Source: Lineus longissimus
Taxonomy: Eukaryota; Nemertea; Pilidiophora; Heteronemertea; Lineidae
Direction: 5' to 3'
DNA: 64,000 nt
Assembly: GCF_910592395.1 (NCBI RefSeq)
Contig: NC_088308.1
Coordinates: forward strand, 17,003,501 to 17,067,500
This document shows positions 12,444-24,233 of this stretch, piece by piece. Below the pieces are notes generated by a model. The model searched no databases. It saw nothing but the letters and a program-made list of their open reading frames with translations, and was not told the origin of the DNA. How positions within the stretch are numbered: the first letter of the stretch is position 1; each line of letters begins with the position of its first letter. Both the position numbers and the translations under genes were made by a program.

Positions 12444-13535
12444 GTAAGGCCATTGAAATCGATAAACATATGATTCAGAAGTATGGTACGAAAGTCTGAA
12501 CTCTCGAGAACATAAAAAATAAAACGTAATATCAGAATTGGAAGGTCCAATATTGACGACTAATGATTACCACCAATCGCAGGGTTTCTCCACAGTTTCG
12601 TGTGGCTTCTTCATGAGTGTCTAATAAGACACAATGGAAATCAAAGCCACCGTGGAATGTTTAAAAAGGTGTTGAATATGTCTATCACCATCAAAAAACT
12701 GGTTTTTCATTAAAAACAGGCTTAGCCTGACTTGATTGAGAAAGGGGTCAACCTTACCAATCAATGTACTGTGGTTTATGTCATGCCTTGCAAAGTGTGC
12801 TGCAAAAAACTTGTGCCTCAGAAAAAAAACAAGATAACTACAAAAGAAGCTAAGATAGAATCCTTTTTATTGAATCGAACGCTCTACAGGGGTAATCATA
12901 TAAAACTAACAAAATATAAAGTGATCTCGAATGAAAAGACCGTCACATCAGATTGTCTCACTAATAATGAATTACGGGTATGACGATTTTGAAAATGACA
13001 ACTTTTGCCTAAGATCACCTCCACCGGTAAATTATATTCCAAAGTGAGGCATCTAAACGCAATGTTTCATATCTTTGAATCATGTTCCCATTTCCACAAT
13101 GGTGGCTTGGCCAGCATGAAGTACTTGAATAACGACGTTATATGTAGCTAAATATAAAGTGGTCCGCGCAACTATATAGTTCATCCTGACCCTCAAGTCT
13201 TGGATCCACTCCGCCGACCCGGACTCCGAGGTAACGGACCGATTAACTCTGATGTTTCAGAATGCTATAGGTAATTGCTCAAACCTTGGAGGATAAAGTC
13301 ATTTTCTGTTGGTAAATATATTTATAATAGACCAGCTTGAATAATAGGGTCGAGAATAATATGGAGATTAGACACCCATTTGGTGTAGAATGAATTTATA
13401 CGGCAACCTTTTCAACCTGGAATATATTCCCACTTCAATGAATATAACAGTAGGCCTATCGTGATAAATTTTTAGCGACAACCAATCAGTTGCCGAAATC
13501 ATATTGTCTTAAATACCCCTAACGTATGTCATTTC

Positions 13536-13541
13536 TTTATT
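13536..13541 (-). terminator. polyadenylation signal of RTX-like copy 2
   Basis: AATAAA on the minus strand, about 250 bases after the stop codon at 13792, in the position equivalent to 2231-2236 of copy 1. Confidence 0.5.
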
Positions 13542-13791
13542 TCACTTTGAATCATCAATTTGCCAATTGAATGCTAAGAAAATGAACAAAGGAGTCATTA
13601 ATTGGTATTGGTAATTCGGACATCTCCGACGCTGCAAGTCTCAAAGCGAATGTTGTGATGTGAGCAAAACATACATGTACATGTATGTTTACATGCATAT
13701 CGTGCATTCATCTCTGTTGTTCTTAATGGTCCAGATGAAGTCCATTCCTGGCCTAAAGCTGATCATGATGTGTTGTTGCCGATCGATTATC

Positions 13792-16700
13792 CTAGACGTT
13801 TAGTTGTTCATCAGCCTCCCGTAGGCTATTAAAGTTAACAGAATCTGAATACATGAAGCTTTGTCCTTCTTTGTCATCGCTGGTCTTCCTGCCGAACTTC
13901 GTCAGCCTTCCAGTGTATGCGAGCACGATGATCACGATAAGGGCCACCAGGATGACAAAACACACAAGACCAATTGCTACTGCCTTTCCAACACCAAAGT
14001 CGTAGACACTACACACAAAGTTGTTCATGGAAGAAGGCTTTGCATATGGTACTGCCATGTCATCAAGGTCCGTCTGGTTCAGTTTTGTGTCATTACATAG
14101 GATCACAAGATGCCTGTCCGTGTCGTTAGAAAACCAGTTTTGAATAATGATTGGTTCAAGCTCACCTTCAGGGCACCAATATCCTGAGTACCTATCACCT
14201 ATGCTGACAGAGAGATGGTCACCATAACGGTCAATCTTGATGTGCTCACGTCTTATTGGAAGAAGGGTGAGAGTGTCTTCGGCAGAGTCGTTAGCAGCAT
14301 TCTGTATTGTTTTTACTCCCGTTGTTCCACCAATAATATACACATCTCGTCCCTCGGCACCAATTAGTAGATCTGTACCGTTACCGGGATATATGACATC
14401 ATTCCCAGCTCGTCCGAGTATGATATTGTCATCATCATTACCAATAAGAACGTCATCATATGGAGTTCCATAGACATTTTCAACACTAATGTAGATGTCT
14501 CCCTCAGCATCTGCGCCAGCACCTTGTCCATAGTGAAGGTCCACGTAAATCCCAGTTCTATTGACAGGATTCCCGGAAAAGAGCACCGTGTCACATCCTG
14601 GACCACCGTCAATTCTGTCAGCCCCGTATCCACCGTAGAGCAAGTCATCGCCTAGCCAGCCTAACATCCAATCGACGTCCTTGCCTCCTACCAGCGTATC
14701 GTTGCCGAGTCCCCCATCAAGGAAGTTCTCGCCGTCACCTCCCCTCAAAAGATCATTACCTGCGTCACCCTTTAAACTGTCAACCTTCGTTCCCCCAACA
14801 AGTGTGTTATCTTTACCTTGGCCTTGAATGTAATTCGCTGCTGTAGAACTTCCTATCACTGAATTGACTTCTGTCCAATTCCAACTTGATCTCAGGTCAA
14901 TCTTCTCGTGATTCAACGACGTAGCTCTGTTGATCAAGAGAGGAATGGCTTGGAAAGACTCGCTGTCATTTTTTTGACTCAATGTGAAGCCAACGCCGTC
15001 GCCTGATTGTATGAATAGATGCTGATATTCTTGTCCTTTCTGGAAGTGGCTTAGTGTCAAAGCTGTATGATTAACAGAAGAAAGCAACAAATCGTCACTG
15101 CCTCCATCTACGAGCCTCATATCTGAATAGTGGGCTTCGAATGAGAGAACATCAGTTTTTTTATCAGCGGCGAAATTGTCAATGACATTGTCTGTACCAT
15201 ACCCTACTTTAATGATATAGGTATCACTGTTGTTACCGCCCATAAGTTTAGATCCCCCTATCTTCGGGTCCAGATAGTTGATCTCATCATTACCAGTCAA
15301 GATATCAGAATGGTTACCTCCAATCAGCCGTTGGATGGATCTCCATGGTATGATATTGGAATTGATCTGTACATCAGTCTTGGACTTTGACTTGTCAATA
15401 ACTGTCGGGGTCAGAACTAACGAATCATTTTGCGACTTTGGTAGAACGCTCACCACATCATCTATGGTTCGGATTACTAGATGCTGGTGGAACTCGCCTT
15501 TGAACCAATCTTTCAAATTAGCAGCCTTGGTTGATCCCTTGCTTTTGACTATCAGGTCATATCCCTCCCTCGCTAGACTCACGTCGGAAAAATTGAATCC
15601 AAACAACAATGTGTCAAGTTTGCGGTCAAAGGCCAGATTGATGATTGTGTCGTACCCGTGTCCTGGTCTCATGACGTAGGTATCGGCACCTTCATCCCCT
15701 CGGATAAGGTCATCACCTGGCCCTCCAGAGATATAATTATCTCGTTTATTACCAATGATCTTGTCCGTATAATTTGATCCGATAACTGAAACGACGGTAG
15801 AGAACTTCGGAATGCTTGCTGTATCGACAGTCTGACCACTGGATTTACTTTCTTTATCAATCAAGTATGCGGTCAATGGAACATCCTCAAGGCTCGTGTT
15901 TGTTGATGCTTTATAAGCGACTCCATCGGTCGAGACGAATGTCATGTGCTGGCAGTCAGGACCCCTGTACCAATTGAGAACCCGAATGAAGTGTCCAGAT
16001 TTTTTATCAGTAAGTTCAAGATTCAGTTTATCAATCCGTCCAATCGTGGAGAGAAACTCAAAACCTACCATAAGTGTGTCTGTCTGTGTGTCACCAGCGC
16101 AGTTATTGATAACATCGTTACCAGTGTCGTAGGCATCAACTATGTACATATCTTTCCCCTTGCCACCAGTTAGATGATCCGTTCCATTGCCCCCATCTAA
16201 TCTGTTGTCTTGGTCATTCCCAACAATAGTATCAGAGTAGTTCGAGCCGTGGACGGTTACAACATTTTTCCAAGGAGGCTGACTGGTATCGACAGTTCGT
16301 GCCGACTTGTCTTTCGAACAGTCAATGGCGATGGCTACCAAGCGTGGAATGCCAAAGGCCGCAGCACGTACCTCAAAGAAGACACCTTTATCAGCAAGGA
16401 AGTTAAGATGGCGATAACGATCCCCACTAAACCAGTTGGTCACCTGCACATGATGAGAGTACCCTGAATTGCTGATGTAAAGATCATTGGCTACCCTCTG
16501 ACATGACAATGTTTGAAAATCAGTGGAATTCATAACTAGCATGTCGTTCTTCATGTCAATGGCATAGTTATCGATGTGGGTATACCCGCCATCTTTCGTT
16601 AATATGTATGCATCGGAACCCTCACCCCCATGAACATTTGACTTCTGAGGACCAAGGTAGAAGACGTCGTTGCCGTCCATTCCGTACAAGTCGTAGAAGT

Positions 16701-19700
16701 AATCGCCAAGGGTATAGTCAAGCTTGCTATTATCTGGCAACTTCTGAACTGTGAAGAACTGGTTGTCCTTGGAGTTCCCATAATATGTACCGTGTAAGCT
16801 ATTTCTATCTCCATCTGTGCCACTAATAATTCGTTTCTTGTCAACAGGGATAAAAAAAAATATTTTGACCGTTTCCGTCTTGAAGCTAATGTCGTGCGAC
16901 TCGCCAATGCCCGCGACTATACCTGTAGAGTCTCCAACATTAATGGTGTTTGTTACAGTGCGCTGATTACCATTTTCATCAACGTTTTCGTCCATCTTTA
17001 GTGTAGCCGTTCCGTCTTCATGAAGCCAAAATGTTATATCACCACCATTCCATGAAGAGCTGCCGTCGGCGAAGTCTACCACTGATCCACCTTTAACTTT
17101 TTCAACTTTAAAGTAATTATGGTAATCAGCAAGACCACGCAAAAACGCTCTGTTTTTATTGTATTCCTTGTCCAAGTTCCTCGAATGTTCGATTGCACCA
17201 AATATTTGTCCAAATAACGTGAATTGCTCCCATACATCCTTTAATGCCAGTGCAAACCCCTTCATAAATGCATCGAATTTCTGCAAGGAACTCGCGTCCT
17301 TGGGTAACTTCTTCAGGGCACTGTCAATCTCATTGTAGAAGTCGCCAATAAACATACGAACAACAGTCAGGGCAACTACAAGTGGTTCTGCTTCTGGGCC
17401 GAGCATTGACAGTCCCGCAATCGCAGTATCCAAACCGGCGTCCATGTATCCAAGAGCATTGTGCTGCTTGATATCATCAACAACACTCATGATACCAAAC
17501 GCAAGTCCTAAAACGGGGACATGTTCCATGAGGTCAACCACTTTACCAGCCGTTTTACCCAGACCTTCTTCAACTTGGCTTCCTAACTTATCTCCAATGG
17601 CAGTCTTTAGATCCACCACTTTATCTTTGAAAAGGGAAACAAATGCTTTGCCTGCCGCTTTTGAAATTTTTTTGTTCAACCCAGTCAAATCACCTATGCC
17701 ATATGAACTCTGGAGCAGGTCCGAAAAACCCTCACCGCTCTTGCCATCTTCAAAAGCCTGCAAGGCTCCTCCTAGACCAGACACGATCCCATAGACACCT
17801 AAAACGGTATTGGCTTGATGCACCCCTCCCTTGACAGGATCTGCAAATTCAGTTACATGATCATGTAGATCGTCTACTGTGTCGTGCGTTTGCAACTCAC
17901 TGTGGTCGATTTCGCCAGATAGTTCTTCTTTTTCTGCAGGGTTCTCCTCATTAACCATTGAGAATTTCATCTCGTCCTCCTCAACTTTTACTGAGTTTTC
18001 ATCCAGCTTGAAGTTCGCTGGCAGTGATTTACTTCTGACGATTTCTGCGACTTTACCAGTAAGGTATGCATGGTCAGCTGCTACCGCACTCATTGAACGC
18101 AGGGATAGTGATCTAATATCCAGTGATGTCCGTCTAGATTCCATTACTTCCGCTGTGTCTACAATTTCACTCATGTCACCAAGTGGTCCTCTCTTTTCTT
18201 CTTTCCCTTGTGACTCACTTTGTCCAGTTGTACGTCTTCCCAAGCCATCCTCCCCCTCAGCTATTGCATTAAAGTCTCGAATGGCAAAGCTATCAATTAC
18301 CTTCTGTAGTTCGGTGTTTTCAACCGGTTGTCCCCGGAATCGTGGATCGGACTTGTCAATTGCTGTTACCCTACCATGTGGATAAGCCTCATCTGGCTTA
18401 AGACTAAGGAGCCAATGCCGAGTGAATGCGAGCTCTCTGGGAAGTACCTTGTCAGTATTACCTTCATTTAGGCCATTAAATCCTGTTCTACCACGGTCGG
18501 GCCACGTTCCTCCACGAGCCATTGGATGGTTCTGCAGGAACTCTTTCATCGTAAGAGTAGCACCATGCCTTAACGGGTCTAACATTTCCAATGCCATTAC
18601 ATTAACAATGTGCGTTCGAAAATTTCTTACGGATTCGGATATGCTGAAAGCAAATGTAAGCACAGCAGCCTTCGCAGACCCGTACCCAAGCTTCATACTG
18701 GAGGCAATAGCACTGTGGTCCCCCTTGTACCAATGATCCATGCACTCCTTCAGAGTCCCCCAATCATCTATATTGTCCTGAAGTTGGTCGTATGATACCT
18801 TATCAATATTACTAGGTGGTTTCATTGGACGACCCTTTTCACTATTGAAAGGCCATTTCTTTTCTGCTTTGCCACGATCAGTAATAACCTTATCGATCTC
18901 GTTGTCACCCGCTTCTTGTTCTGAAGCTATGAAGCCATGAATATTTGCATAAAAGTCTCCCTTGCCGAGGCTTATGACCCAGTCACCAAACCGATAAAGA
19001 TTATCCTTTCCCTTGTTTCTGATCCCATTCAAACCCAGCCAATTAATTTCACGAACCATTTCTTCGACACTGCTTATTACCCTGACCTTTCTACCTCTGA
19101 CCTCCAACTTATTTCCCCACTCATAAACGTACGCATTCTTTACACTTGACCCAATATTTAACTCTATTCTGTTTCTTTTACCCTTTTTACCCACACCTTC
19201 GATTGTAACGGAATTACCATCTATAGACACAATGTTATAGCCGACCGTCTTAACATCGTCACTCTTCTTTAGTTTAAAACGTTGTGCAACCTTGTCTTTA
19301 TTTTGTATCATAGCCTCTCTGATGAGGTCATCCTTACTTTTCAAGAAAGTGTTTACAGTCTGTTTATCTAACACGCGGTTCATCTCATTGTGGTCAATCG
19401 TGGCAATTCTTTCTTTGCCTTTAGGACCAACGAGCAAATAGATTTCAGACACGCCATCCACAGTCGCCACGTCGAGAGGGCCCAGTGCACAGTCCACACA
19501 TGGGTAGGCCGGGATCCGTTCAGTTGCAGGAACCTTCTCCGACACGATGTTACCATCCTCGTCAAAGCTCAATACAACCTTCTTAGAGGCGTCCTTTGAG
19601 TGCCATTTCATTCCATCAGGCGTCACCTCCGCAACCATTTTACGCCCCTCAGCATTGACTTGAACAAACGTATTCCTGGCGCTCACTACCGTCTCGATCC

Positions 19701-22278
19701 CGTGTTTGGACTTCAGATCATTCATGAATTCTGTGAGGAACGGTTCATCACCGAGAGGCATGGAATCTGGCTTGGCTGTCTTGGCGATATTACACCCAAT
19801 TAAACTTATTCGTCCTATTTCCCCATCACCAGCTCCGGGTAGTTTGGCGACCTCGTCAGCTAATTCTGCCCCTGTACGCCCGCCAATCTTTGTCTTTCCA
19901 TCCATTTCGCGACCATGGCCCACGACTTGAACTCTGTCGTACTTTGTCAGCTTTGGAAACCCACCTTTTACAGATCTAAATCTGCCCAGCCTTTCATCCC
20001 AGACAACAACTGCAGACTTACTTTCATGCTTGTGGTAAAGATCGTTGGCAGCTTCGCTTACTATGGGATCATCAGGCTCCAAAACCAATATGATCTGCTT
20101 GTCGTACCTCATTCCATCGTGCTCTCGATTCTCCACTATTTCCTTGATAGGCTTGTCTCGCTCACGGACATGGTTTCTGTTGCCATGGAAAGCCTACAAT
20201 TATAAAAGGCCTTCACTATGTAAACATATTAAGTCCTTTTTGAGCAACTTTAGGTTGGTCCCAGACTTCATTTTGACTGGGAGACCAATTCAAATGTGAG
20301 CTGGCCAACTTTATGCATACAGTCAACCAGAGTATATCAATGTTGTCTTTGACACTGTATCTAAATAGTTTTATAGAAATCAGTGAATTTGAAGTTGGCG
20401 TTTGCTTTAAAACTGAGCATTTATAATGGCTTTGTTCAGCTGATCGAAGAATTGTTCAAGTTCCAGTTGTGTGGAATTATCTTGGGTCAACGCGTGACCC
20501 GAGAGAGCTCTGTCCCAACGTGCGTCTTGGTCAACATCGTCACTTGACCGATGGACTTAGAGGTAAATTGGTTGCTGATGGCTAAACCATTACTATTCGT
20601 TAAAAAACTGGTAGTTTTGCACAAGGTAAAGGGCATGATCTGCGCTGGTCACATCTCAACCAGTAGGTGTCTTTCTACCATGAGATGGATCAGAGGTTAA
20701 TCAACTACTGCTGAGCGCAATCAAAGGCCTGTCTTCTGTACTACAATATGAGTGATCGTTTAATCAAAATGCTCATGATTCAAAAAATGTCCTACTTAAT
20801 TTGAATGTTGAGGCATTGAGAATTGACCGCGCACGTAAAATCAGTGACGATAAATGTAGATGCAGTCAAGATATGGATTGCTGAGCACATGACTTTGAAA
20901 TATTCAACTTAATAAAAGTGGAACGGTTTTGGGTTAATCGAATGTAATGGGGACAGATAATTTCTGTCACATTTGGCTTAGTGACCTTCTACTGGTTCGA
21001 TATGAAGTCATGAGCACGGATAAATATTTCGGTTCCTAACATTTCGTAATAAAGGCTATCAGAGAGTGGCGTAGTGATACATGTAAGATGGTCGTTAACA
21101 GTAAGCGACTGTCACCTCACAGCTCGCGGCGTCGACTCCCATGCAGTCGGAGCAGGTCTTTCTGCATCATAGGCTAATCTCAAAGGTTGACGGTGATGGT
21201 CTCTATAGACCCGTATACCTTAATCCATCACCATACAATAAGGGTGGATGATTTTTCCAGTGCGGGGGGGGGGGGGGGATTTCACAGACTGCGAATGAAG
21301 AAGAGCTGTGATAACATACCTGGACAAATAACGCAATGACGTCTAAAGGAAATTCTTCCTGTGAGGATGGCGTAACATCGGGAAGGGGATCTGATCCTTT
21401 CGAATTAATTGTGAAATCGGTGAAAGATCCCCATAGCTTTGTCCTGAAAATCAAATTTGTTTCCTTTTTATGTTCACAATTTATCGCACATGTATCAGTG
21501 GGGAATCCACGTTCGTATGGGAAAGCATTCATCTATTTTTGTTTTGTTTAAGTTACACTATAGCTCTTTCATGAGGTGGTCGCACTGTTAATCTGAAGAA
21601 ACAAAACATTGCAGTGTGGAGGTCCCTTTGCGTGAACTTTTTTTGTTTTTGATTTGTAGTTATTTTTCTAATTTAAAGCCGTTTCGTTATCTCTTTGTTT
21701 AAGACCAGTTATAGTACTGCCTATGAAATTTAAAGGAAACTATAACTACCTGTCTTCAACTGATGCATTATTACCGTCCACCTTTAACGAAATGTCTCTC
21801 AGAATCTGCCAGCTCCAATCTAACTGGGACCATTCTGTGAAAGAAAAGTAGCAATCAACGAATAAATAACGCTGGATTTAACTTTTAAAGCTTTCACACG
21901 GGATGTCAATCCCTAAACTCTGGGAAATGGATGTGGTATGGAAGTCACACTAACGCCAAATCCAAGATGGCGTACTTTTGACAAAAATTCTAATAATGCC
22001 AGTTGAAAAGCCCTACCCAAACTAGATGAGTAAATGTCTTAGATCATATTCTTGGCTGCCTTTAACTCCAATATATTCAGGAAAAAAGCCTTTTGGTTCG
22101 AGTCTCAGGGGGCGGCTATATTGAAATCCAAGATTGCGGAAATAGAGTACATAGTATAATCATGTTACTAACCGTGTTCTGTGATGCATGTCCCATCGTG
22201 GCATTCTTTGCCAGCACTATCACCCACAGCAGCAGCAACCAATAAAAGGACAAGTAAGGGTAAACTAAGAATCCTCAT
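13792..22278 (-). CDS. giant secreted/membrane RTX-repeat protein with C80-like peptidase domain, copy 2 (intact)
   Basis: Four exons: 22173-22278, 21750-21834, 21320-21443 and 13792-20193. Phases match at every junction, giving about 2,238 residues. Order: signal peptide; linker; C80-like cysteine peptidase with a GHGR motif and an IGC motif 41 residues later (presumed catalytic His and Cys); a long, largely unassigned middle region including a hydrophobic stretch; several blocks of GGxGxD-type RTX repeats; one transmembrane helix; a tail of about 40 residues. In bacteria such C80 domains self-cleave MARTX and large clostridial toxins on binding inositol hexakisphosphate, and RTX repeats fold on calcium. 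Here the protein is probably held at the cell surface or in the secretory system. Introns, signal peptide and anchor make it a resident animal gene, probably acquired from bacteria long ago. Whether it is a toxin, an immune effector or a structural protein cannot be told from sequence. Confidence 0.85.
13911..13998 (-). other. C-terminal transmembrane helix of the RTX-like protein
   Basis: A strongly hydrophobic run of about 22 residues (Ile/Val/Leu/Ala) is followed by Arg and Lys, then a polar tail of about 40 residues to the stop. With the N-terminal signal peptide this predicts a type I membrane protein with the peptidase and RTX regions outside. Confidence 0.8.
14330..16700 (-). other. 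RTX (hemolysin-type) calcium-binding repeat region
   Basis: Recurring GGxGxDxxxGG nonapeptide-type motifs occur in separate blocks. The densest lies around 14560-14800, where about eight repeats follow one another. Between blocks is a regular module ending in a Asn-Trp-Phe or Asp-Trp-Phe motif and a His-Leu pair, repeated about five times. This is how RTX proteins and related adhesins are built: Ca-binding beta-rolls alternating with a spacer domain. Confidence 0.85.
17320..17830 (-). other. hydrophobic helical segment of the RTX-like protein
   Basis: About 170 residues rich in Gly, Ala, Leu and Val alternate with amphipathic stretches. They include a run of small residues around a Gly-Leu-Gly-Gly motif and a Leu/Val/Ile-rich segment just before a short acidic region. 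By position between peptidase and repeats, and by composition, it resembles a membrane-inserting or translocation segment of large bacterial toxins. The resemblance is compositional and weak. This region also holds clustered differences from copy 1. Confidence 0.4.
19494..20109 (-). other. C80-like cysteine peptidase domain (RTX-like copy 2)
   Basis: The segment of about 205 residues starts at the Met-Arg-Tyr of the large exon. The presumed catalytic His codon is at 19915-19917, inside a VVGHGR motif preceded by a beta-strand-like stretch. The presumed catalytic Cys codon is at 19792-19794, inside an LIGCN motif. Spacing and local sequence match the MARTX CPD / clostridial toxin autoprocessing family. 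The intervening Gly-Gly-Arg-Thr segment resembles the loop found in that family. Confidence 0.75.
21320..22278 (-). CDS. three short 5' exons of RTX-like copy 2 (signal peptide and linker)
   Basis: Exon 1 (22173-22278, 35 codons plus one base) starts at the ATG at 22278 and encodes a classic signal peptide with a Leu/Val-rich core and an Ala-x-Ala-like cleavage region, then a segment with two Cys. The donor is GTTAGT. Exon 2 (21750-21834, 85 nt) follows a TTTCACAG-type acceptor and is rich in Trp and Asp. Exon 3 (21320-21443, 124 nt) begins at a TTTTCAG acceptor and ends in phase 0, matching the large exon. Copy 1 has the same exons at the same relative places. A longer frame through exon 3 with its own ATG exists, but an in-frame stop sits just before that ATG and the TTTTCAG acceptor lies inside it. 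Confidence 0.6.
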
Positions 22279-22627
22279 GATGATGCCCTATCTCAACCAA
22301 AAAGAGAAAACATAATGAGTACATCGGGAAGACAATTTTTAGAACGGCAAAGTTGATCTCATCACAGTGCCACACGCGTCACGTTACCTTTTTCTAATCC
22401 TGGCCTCATACCATTCGTTTTCAGAACAAACACACATAAGCAAACATAGCAAAAGATAGGAGTTCGAATCAAGTAATGCCAGGCTTTCAAGGCATTTTCA
22501 AAAAACATATCAATAACCAACATTGCATTAACATTTAATTTGCGATTTTTACTTGATTATGAAGTGTCCTTCACTGCTACTTACCTAGTCAATGTGGAAA
22601 TTAGACTTTCTTTACTGGCAAGGCACA

Positions 22628-23957
22628 GACTGTCAGCTGAACGATGAAGTGTCAGATCTCCAAGTCCTTCCCATAAAATCACATGTCCCCAATTTATCTA
22701 TTAACGATGCATGTCACTAAGATTTCAAGGAAGGGTTATCTTGATAACCGGGTTACGGTGTCCACTATAGCCTGGAAAATATTTAAGAAATTGTTTTGTT
22801 GTGATTTCGTAGAAAGGGACTGTGTATTAAAACTGTACAATTTCATAAACCCTCTCAGTTAAGTGTATGTCAGGTGTAAGGGGGGGGGGGGGTAGTTATC
22901 CAAGAAGGACGAGTATATGTAATTAGAAAATACCGATTGGACGAAGAAGCGAAACAATGCATGTGATTTGAATCGATCAAAAACTAAATGTCAATCGATC
23001 CGATCCTTTCCGTTCATGACAACATGTTATCGTGCTTATAATATTGCACTTCGAGTCGACAAATAAGGTCACGAGTGCTCATCATGACTTACTTGAAAAA
23101 CCGTCTTTCATGCTAGTTTCGTTTCTAAAATATCGATCACGGACAAAAAATATCCGTTTCGCACTCATTAATTCTGGCCTTCTGCTGCGTGGGGGCGTCA
23201 TAATTTGAATTCGATGTTGGAAGTTTACTAATTATAGCTATTGAAAGATAGGCGGCTTACCCATGAATTCCTGTCTGTCGTGAGACTGTAGAGAAAAGTC
23301 GGCATGTATGAATTCCAACAAACTATCACTTTTTCAGTGCCAGAAGCACATTTATGACATCTTTTTACAAAGAAACATGCATATTCGCATCGTCCTCATT
23401 CCGGCTCTTAAGCCCGTAGCACGTTAGCCGCCAACTTCGGCGTTCACAGGCGTTTTTTGCCGCAAGAGTCCTGATAACGCCTGAAAAATCCCTAGTCTGC
23501 TACGAACGGCGTCGGCGAACGCGACTTGCCGCCACTTGCCGCAACTAAACGCCAAATATCTAACATGATTTTTGACGCGTGTCGCCGCGTTTGAACGCAA
23601 GAAGAAGAAGCCAGGTGTGCTACGGATTGCCGCCTGAATTGGCGTCGGCGGCGAGGCTATGGCCAATCAGTATGCGTCTTAATGTCACATGATTTCAAAA
23701 TGCCAGCCTAAAGTGGCGGAAAAGACGCTACTGGACGCCGATTCTTGGCAGGTGTGCTCTGACCGGGATCCACTGGCCGCCAACTTCGGCGTCGAGAGGC
23801 GTCAGCTGTACGCTTCTTGTCGCCAAAGTTGGCGGCTAGTGTGCTGCGGGCTTTAGTGGCCTTCTTAAGGTCGACAATACACGAGATACTAAATAACAAC
23901 ACGACGAATGTATGTCTACATGTACACTCTTGAAATTTATCAGTAAAAACAACGTAT
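22628..23957. repeat. truncated third copy of the tandem unit
   Basis: Homology to unit positions 1 to about 910 restarts at 22628, directly after copy 2. It stops at 23957, where AT-rich inverted-repeat sequence takes over. This copy is clearly more diverged: it has lost about 60 bases near its start, has small insertions, and is interrupted by a 442-bp transposon at 23411. It holds no part of the RTX coding sequence, only the region that lies downstream of that gene. It is therefore an older or less homogenised remnant marking the right edge of the array. Confidence 0.9.
23411..23852. mobile_element. 442-bp MITE with TTA target-site duplication (PIF/Harbinger-like)
   Basis: Terminal inverted repeats of about 31 bases begin AGCCCGTAGCACGTTAGCCG on the left, with the near-complement at the right end (23822-23852). 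The element is flanked by TTA on both sides (23408-23410 and 23853-23855). Copies 1 and 2 of the tandem unit show the empty site with one TTA, which proves the insertion and its borders. A TTA/TWA duplication is typical of PIF/Harbinger elements. There is no transposase, and internal copies of the GCCGCCAACTTCGGCG motif add further hairpins. Confidence 0.85.
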
Positions 23958-23963
23958 TTGGTA

Positions 23964-24114
23964 GTTGATATTGCACCAACTGTGAAATTAGTAAAAAACT
24001 AACCATTGATTAGTTGTTCCAACTATAAAAGTAGTAAAAACTACAATTAAAATGGTTAAGAATTACTATTTTGATAGTTAAAACAACTTATTTCACAGTC
24101 GGTGCAATAGCAAC
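23964..24114. repeat. AT-rich inverted repeat at the breakpoint of copy 3
   Basis: The segment begins GTTGATATTGCACC and ends with the near-complement GGTGCAATAGCAAC; paired arms of about 25 bases (23964-23988 and 24090-24114) enclose AT-rich DNA with repeated TAGTAAAAACTA-like words. It lies immediately right of the last base homologous to the tandem unit. A related tail ending in TAAGAGTGTAG runs to about 24180. Confidence 0.65.
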
Positions 24115-24233
24115 TTTCAGAGTATAAGTAAAAGATAACTATTAGATAGTTATTTTTACTATTTAATTGTAAGAGTGTAGATGTATCCCGGAGATGTATT
24201 CAGCGCGAAACCACAAATTGCTCTCTTTTGCAG

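Larger units (their letters stand above)
11314..22627. repeat. 11.3 kb tandem duplication unit, copy 2
   Basis: This is the second full copy, beginning with the same bases as position 1 of the window. Gene content and order match copy 1. The RTX-like reading frame is intact here, and the signal-peptide ORF at 12374 has a consensus splice donor that copy 1 lacks. Non-coding indels relative to copy 1 include a rearranged TACATGTA-rich stretch near 13675 and a 4-bp loss near 21850. Confidence 0.95.

Noticed and set aside
13792..20136. Bacterial contamination as the source of the RTX-like gene
   Set aside because: The gene is embedded in animal-type DNA with AATAAA signals, has phased introns and a signal peptide in upstream exons, and is flanked by spliced metazoan genes in the same sequence. 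There is no ribosome binding site or neighbouring bacterial gene.
24194..24233. ATG at 24194 as the start of the LamG protein
   Set aside because: It has no signal peptide although every downstream domain is extracellular, and a strong polypyrimidine-AG acceptor lies at 24233.
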